Below, piece after piece: positions 61,550-64,000 of a DNA stretch of 64,000 bases. The stretch covers positions 3,658,001 through 3,722,000 of the forward strand of contig NZ_CP048711.1 of NCBI RefSeq assembly GCF_010669285.1. The letters are read 5' to 3'. How positions within the stretch are numbered: position 1 is the first letter of the stretch; every line of letters starts with the position of its first letter. The stretch is from Kineobactrum salinum (GTDB taxonomy: Bacteria > Pseudomonadota > Gammaproteobacteria > Pseudomonadales > Halieaceae). The notes beneath the pieces are model-generated. The model was not told where the DNA came from, ran no database searches, and saw only the letters and a program-made list of their open reading frames with translations. Position numbers and translations under genes: made by a program.

Positions 61550-64000
61550 ATGTCCAGATTCAAAACGTTGACGCAGTTGTATTCCTGCGGAATAGCCGCC
61601 GCGTTGGGTGTTGGCGCGACCGGGCAGGTCGCTGCCCAGATCGAGGAAGTGGTTGTCACCGCGCAGAAGCGGGCTCAGGGAATCAACGACCTGGGCATTA
61701 CTGTCAACGCCTTTGCCGGGGAGACCCTGCGCGACCTCGGCATCCTTTCCGCGGAAGACATCGCGACCTACACGCCCGGACTTTCGGTGAACGCAGCCGG
61801 CGCCACCGGCGTCCCGGTCTATACCATCCGCGGCGTGGGCTTTCAGGATTTGACAACCTCGAGCTCCTCGACCGTGGGTATCTACTTTGATGAAGTCGCC
61901 ATTCCCTACACGGTGATGTCGCGTGGTGCCCTGTTCGATATCCAGCGAGTCGAGGTACTGAAGGGCCCCCAGGGTGACCTGTATGGGCGCAACACGACTG
62001 CCGGGCAGATCAACTACATTTCCAACAAGCCCACCGACCAGTTTGAGGCCGGCATTCTGGGAAGTTATGGCCGCTTCCAGGAGCTTAATGTGGAGGGGCA
62101 TGTCAGTGGCCCACTCACGGAAGGTGTGCAGGGGCGTTTTGCCTTTCGTACCGTCCAGTCCGGTGAAGGCTGGCAGAAAAGTCTGACCCGGCCCGGCGAC
62201 ACATTGGGTGAGAAGGACGTCATGGCCGTGCGTGGCCAGCTGAATTTTGACCTGAACCAGGACGCCAGCCTGCTGATCAGCGCCAGCTACGGTGACGACC
62301 GTTCCGACAATATGGCCCAAACGGCCTATGATGGCAGGGACATCGGTATCGAGGAGTTCAGTGTTCCCTACAATGGTCTGGACCAGTACCGCTTGCCCAC
62401 GGGCAGCAATTTTGGCGAGACGCCACCCTGGTATTCCACAGGCGACAATCGCCGCGCGGACTGGACCAATGAGTGGACCAGCCCACTGAATGGCGAAACC
62501 GTCAGTCTCCGGCCCGAGCGCGACAACCAGCGCTACGGTATCTATGGCAAGCTGGAGTGGAACCTCGACTGGGCAACGCTGACCTCGATCACCAGCTACG
62601 ATGAGTTCGAGCGCTCTGAAACCAATGACGTGGACGGAACGCATCTCTCGATTCAGGAAAATATCAACATCACCGATCTCTCCGTATTCTCGCAGGAGCT
62701 GCGCCTGTCGGGGGAGAGCAACAAGATGTTCTGGATTGCGGGGCTGTACTACTCGGAGGATGAAGTCGACGAGTTCTACAATTTCTTCATGCAGGACGCC
62801 CTGTTCGGTGATGGCGCAGCGGCCTGGGGCCTTCCCCTGCCTTTTGCCTCCAATCCCATTTATCGCCTGCACACCAAATACAAGCAGGAGACCGAGTCCG
62901 CCGCGGCCTTCGGCCGGGTTGAGTACCAGCTCACTGACCGGGTTCGCCTGACTCTGGGTGCCCGCTATACCGAAGAGAAACGCGACTGGGCCGGCTGTAC
63001 TTTTGACGCCGGTGATGGCTCATTGGCCAGCTTCTGGAATGCCCAGTTTGGCAGCACCTTGCAGCCGGGCGACTGCGGCACACTCAACGATATCGCCGGC
63101 TCACCCACGAATATCTCGAGTGTGGCGGGTACGCCGCGTGTCAACGAAGCCTTCCAGGTCTTTGAAACCGATATCAGTACGGAGAAGTGGATGTGGCGTG
63201 CCGGTCTGGATTACGCATTCAGCGGGGATCTGCTGGGCTACGCGACGATCTCAACCGGCTTCAAGTCCGGTGGTTTCAATGGCAACAATTCCAACACCAC
63301 GGCTCAGTTGCAGCCCTACAAGCCGGAAGAGCTGACCGCGTATGAGCTTGGCCTCAAGTCGACCCTGCTCGACGGCAATATGCAGCTGAACATTGCCGGC
63401 TTTTTCTATGATTATGAAGACAAGCAGGAGTCAGAGCGTTCCATTACACCGGTAGGCGCGATCGGTGGGCTGGGCAACGTGCCCAAGTCGGAAATCACCG
63501 GCCTTGAGTTCGATCTGCAGTGGACGCCGGTATCCGGTCTTGTCATTGCGGCCGGCGCCTCCTGGCTCGAGACCGAAATCAAGCGCTGGGACGCGGTCGT
63601 CGACGGCACCTTCGACTTTGCCACCGGACAGGTGAGTGAAGTGATCACGGTGGATGCTTCTGGTCAGGAGCTGCCCCAGGCACCCGAGCTTTCCTACAAT
63701 ATTCTGGCGACCTACGAATGGAGCGTGGGCAACGGCCTGGTGGCGAGTATCAGTGGTGACATGAACTACACTGATGACATGCCCGACCCGGTGCGTCCCC
63801 AGAACTCGGTTGAGTCCTATACACTCTATAACGCCCGACTTGGCCTGGGCAACGCGGCGGGTGATTGGCGCGCCCTGTTGTGGTCGCGCAATCTCACCGA
63901 TGAGTACTACTATCCGGCGGCATTCGGCGGTGTCAACGGAGGCTTCGCGCGCTCCGTTGGCATGCCCCGTACCTACGGCGTCTCGCTCGAGTACAATTTC
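61550..64000 (+). CDS. TonB-dependent receptor (complete except stop codon)
   Basis: 817 codons from ATG at 61550 to the edge, ending in SLEYNF, so only the stop is missing. Signal peptide (YSCGIAAALGVGATGQVAA), TonB box EEVVVTAQKRAQ, plug domain (NAFAGETLRDLGI, IRGVGFQDLTTSSSSTVGIY, VEVLKGPQGDLYGRNTTAGQ), then a barrel with the pattern of Sphingomonas/Halieaceae-type receptors (LRLSGESNKMFWIAGLYY, YATISTGFKSGGFNG, ILATYEW). The family is broad; the substrate could be a siderophore, a steroid or another large ligand. It is an outer-membrane protein. The gap ahead carries only an inverted repeat (61289-61330). Confidence 0.93.
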   Translation, partial: MSRFKTLTQLYSCGIAAALGVGATGQVAAQIEEVVVTAQKRAQGINDLGITVNAFAGETLRDLGILSAEDIATYTPGLSVNAAGATGVPVYTIRGVGFQDLTTSSSSTVGIYFDEVAIPYTVMSRGALFDIQRVEVLKGPQGDLYGRNTTAGQINYISNKPTDQFEAGILGSYGRFQELNVEGHVSGPLTEGVQGRFAFRTVQSGEGWQKSLTRPGDTLGEKDVMAVRGQLNFDLNQDASLLISASYGDDRSDNMAQTAYDGRDIGIEEFSVPYNGLDQYRLPTGSNFGETPPWYSTGDNRRADWTNEWTSPLNGETVSLRPERDNQRYGIYGKLEWNLDWATLTSITSYDEFERSETNDVDGTHLSIQENINITDLSVFSQELRLSGESNKMFWIAGLYYSEDEVDEFYNFFMQDALFGDGAAAWGLPLPFASNPIYRLHTKYKQETESAAAFGRVEYQLTDRVRLTLGARYTEEKRDWAGCTFDAGDGSLASFWNAQFGSTLQPGDCGTLNDIAGSPTNISSVAGTPRVNEAFQVFETDISTEKWMWRAGLDYAFSGDLLGYATISTGFKSGGFNGNNSNTTAQLQPYKPEELTAYELGLKSTLLDGNMQLNIAGFFYDYEDKQESERSITPVGAIGGLGNVPKSEITGLEFDLQWTPVSGLVIAAGASWLETEIKRWDAVVDGTFDFATGQVSEVITVDASGQELPQAPELSYNILATYEWSVGNGLVASISGDMNYTDDMPDPVRPQNSVESYTLYNARLGLGNAAGDWRALLWSRNLTDEYYYPAAFGGVNGGFARSVGMPRTYGVSLEYNF

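Noticed and set aside
1-64000. tRNA, rRNA, IS elements or prophage genes
   Set aside because: No transposase, integrase or phage protein was seen among the frames, and I found no cloverleaf-like sequence by eye. A tRNAscan or Infernal run would be needed to be sure.

Overview
The window is 64 kb of high-GC chromosomal DNA from a gammaproteobacterium, read mainly from gene content: rapA, valS-holC-pepA next to lptFG, GspA/GspB, a FinR-type LysR gene divergent from ferredoxin-NADP reductase, several TonB-dependent receptors and acyl-CoA enzymes. The mix resembles marine Cellvibrionales (Halieaceae/OM60-NOR5 type), but that placement is inference. I saw no phage, IS element, CRISPR array, rRNA or tRNA.

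Layout. 1-1023 holds the 5' part of a gluzincin-type peptidase gene, and 1172-1860 a Yip1 membrane protein. 1746-7320 is a minus-strand cobalamin operon (TonB receptor, adenosyltransferase, permease, ATPase, binding protein) behind a sigma70-like promoter, a B12 riboswitch and a hairpin that hides the Shine-Dalgarno. 7399-15603 runs forward: DUF501, XdhC with a molybdenum-cofactor nucleotidyltransferase, DAHP synthase, a DUF4212/sodium symporter pair with a cNMP/CBS/DUF294 sensor and a DnaQ-like exonuclease, and a GNAT. 15654-20166 holds a nitronate monooxygenase/PadR divergent pair, a DUF4156 lipoprotein and GspA/GspB. 20180-27948 is all minus strand: ppx with a small upstream protein, then a seven-gene unit, transcribed DUF1445-pxpA-pxpB-pxpC-DUF4392-dat-alr, that looks like a D-glutamate/5-oxoproline/D-alanine pathway. 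28137-44054 is mostly lipid and CoA metabolism (acyl-CoA ligase, patatin, APH-type kinase, acyl-CoA dehydrogenase, SDR, CaiB/BaiF racemase-like, enoyl-CoA hydratase), with regulators (FinR-like LysR, AraC, degenerate GGDEF), a SprT-like protease and a DUF748 envelope protein. 44079-58684 is housekeeping: rapA, tatD, a REP-like repeat array, a TPR protein, a methyltransferase, two cold-shock-domain proteins, valS, holC, pepA, lptF, lptG and an RDD protein. 58755-64000 has an unknown cytoplasmic protein, a DUF2946/beta-barrel pair rich in His and Met, and a TonB-dependent receptor that lacks only its stop codon at the window edge.

How the genes work together. The B12 operon covers uptake across both membranes plus adenosylation. 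The Pxp unit could turn D-Ala-derived or wall-derived D-Glu into 5-oxoproline and then glutamate. The acyl-CoA block (40129-44054) has the parts for beta-oxidation of a branched or 2-methyl acyl chain.

Sequence quality. Ten genes carry 13 apparent frameshifts. Every one is repaired by adding a single G or C, usually to a short G/C run, and one lies in lptF, normally essential. I treat these as probable sequencing or assembly errors and give gene spans across them.
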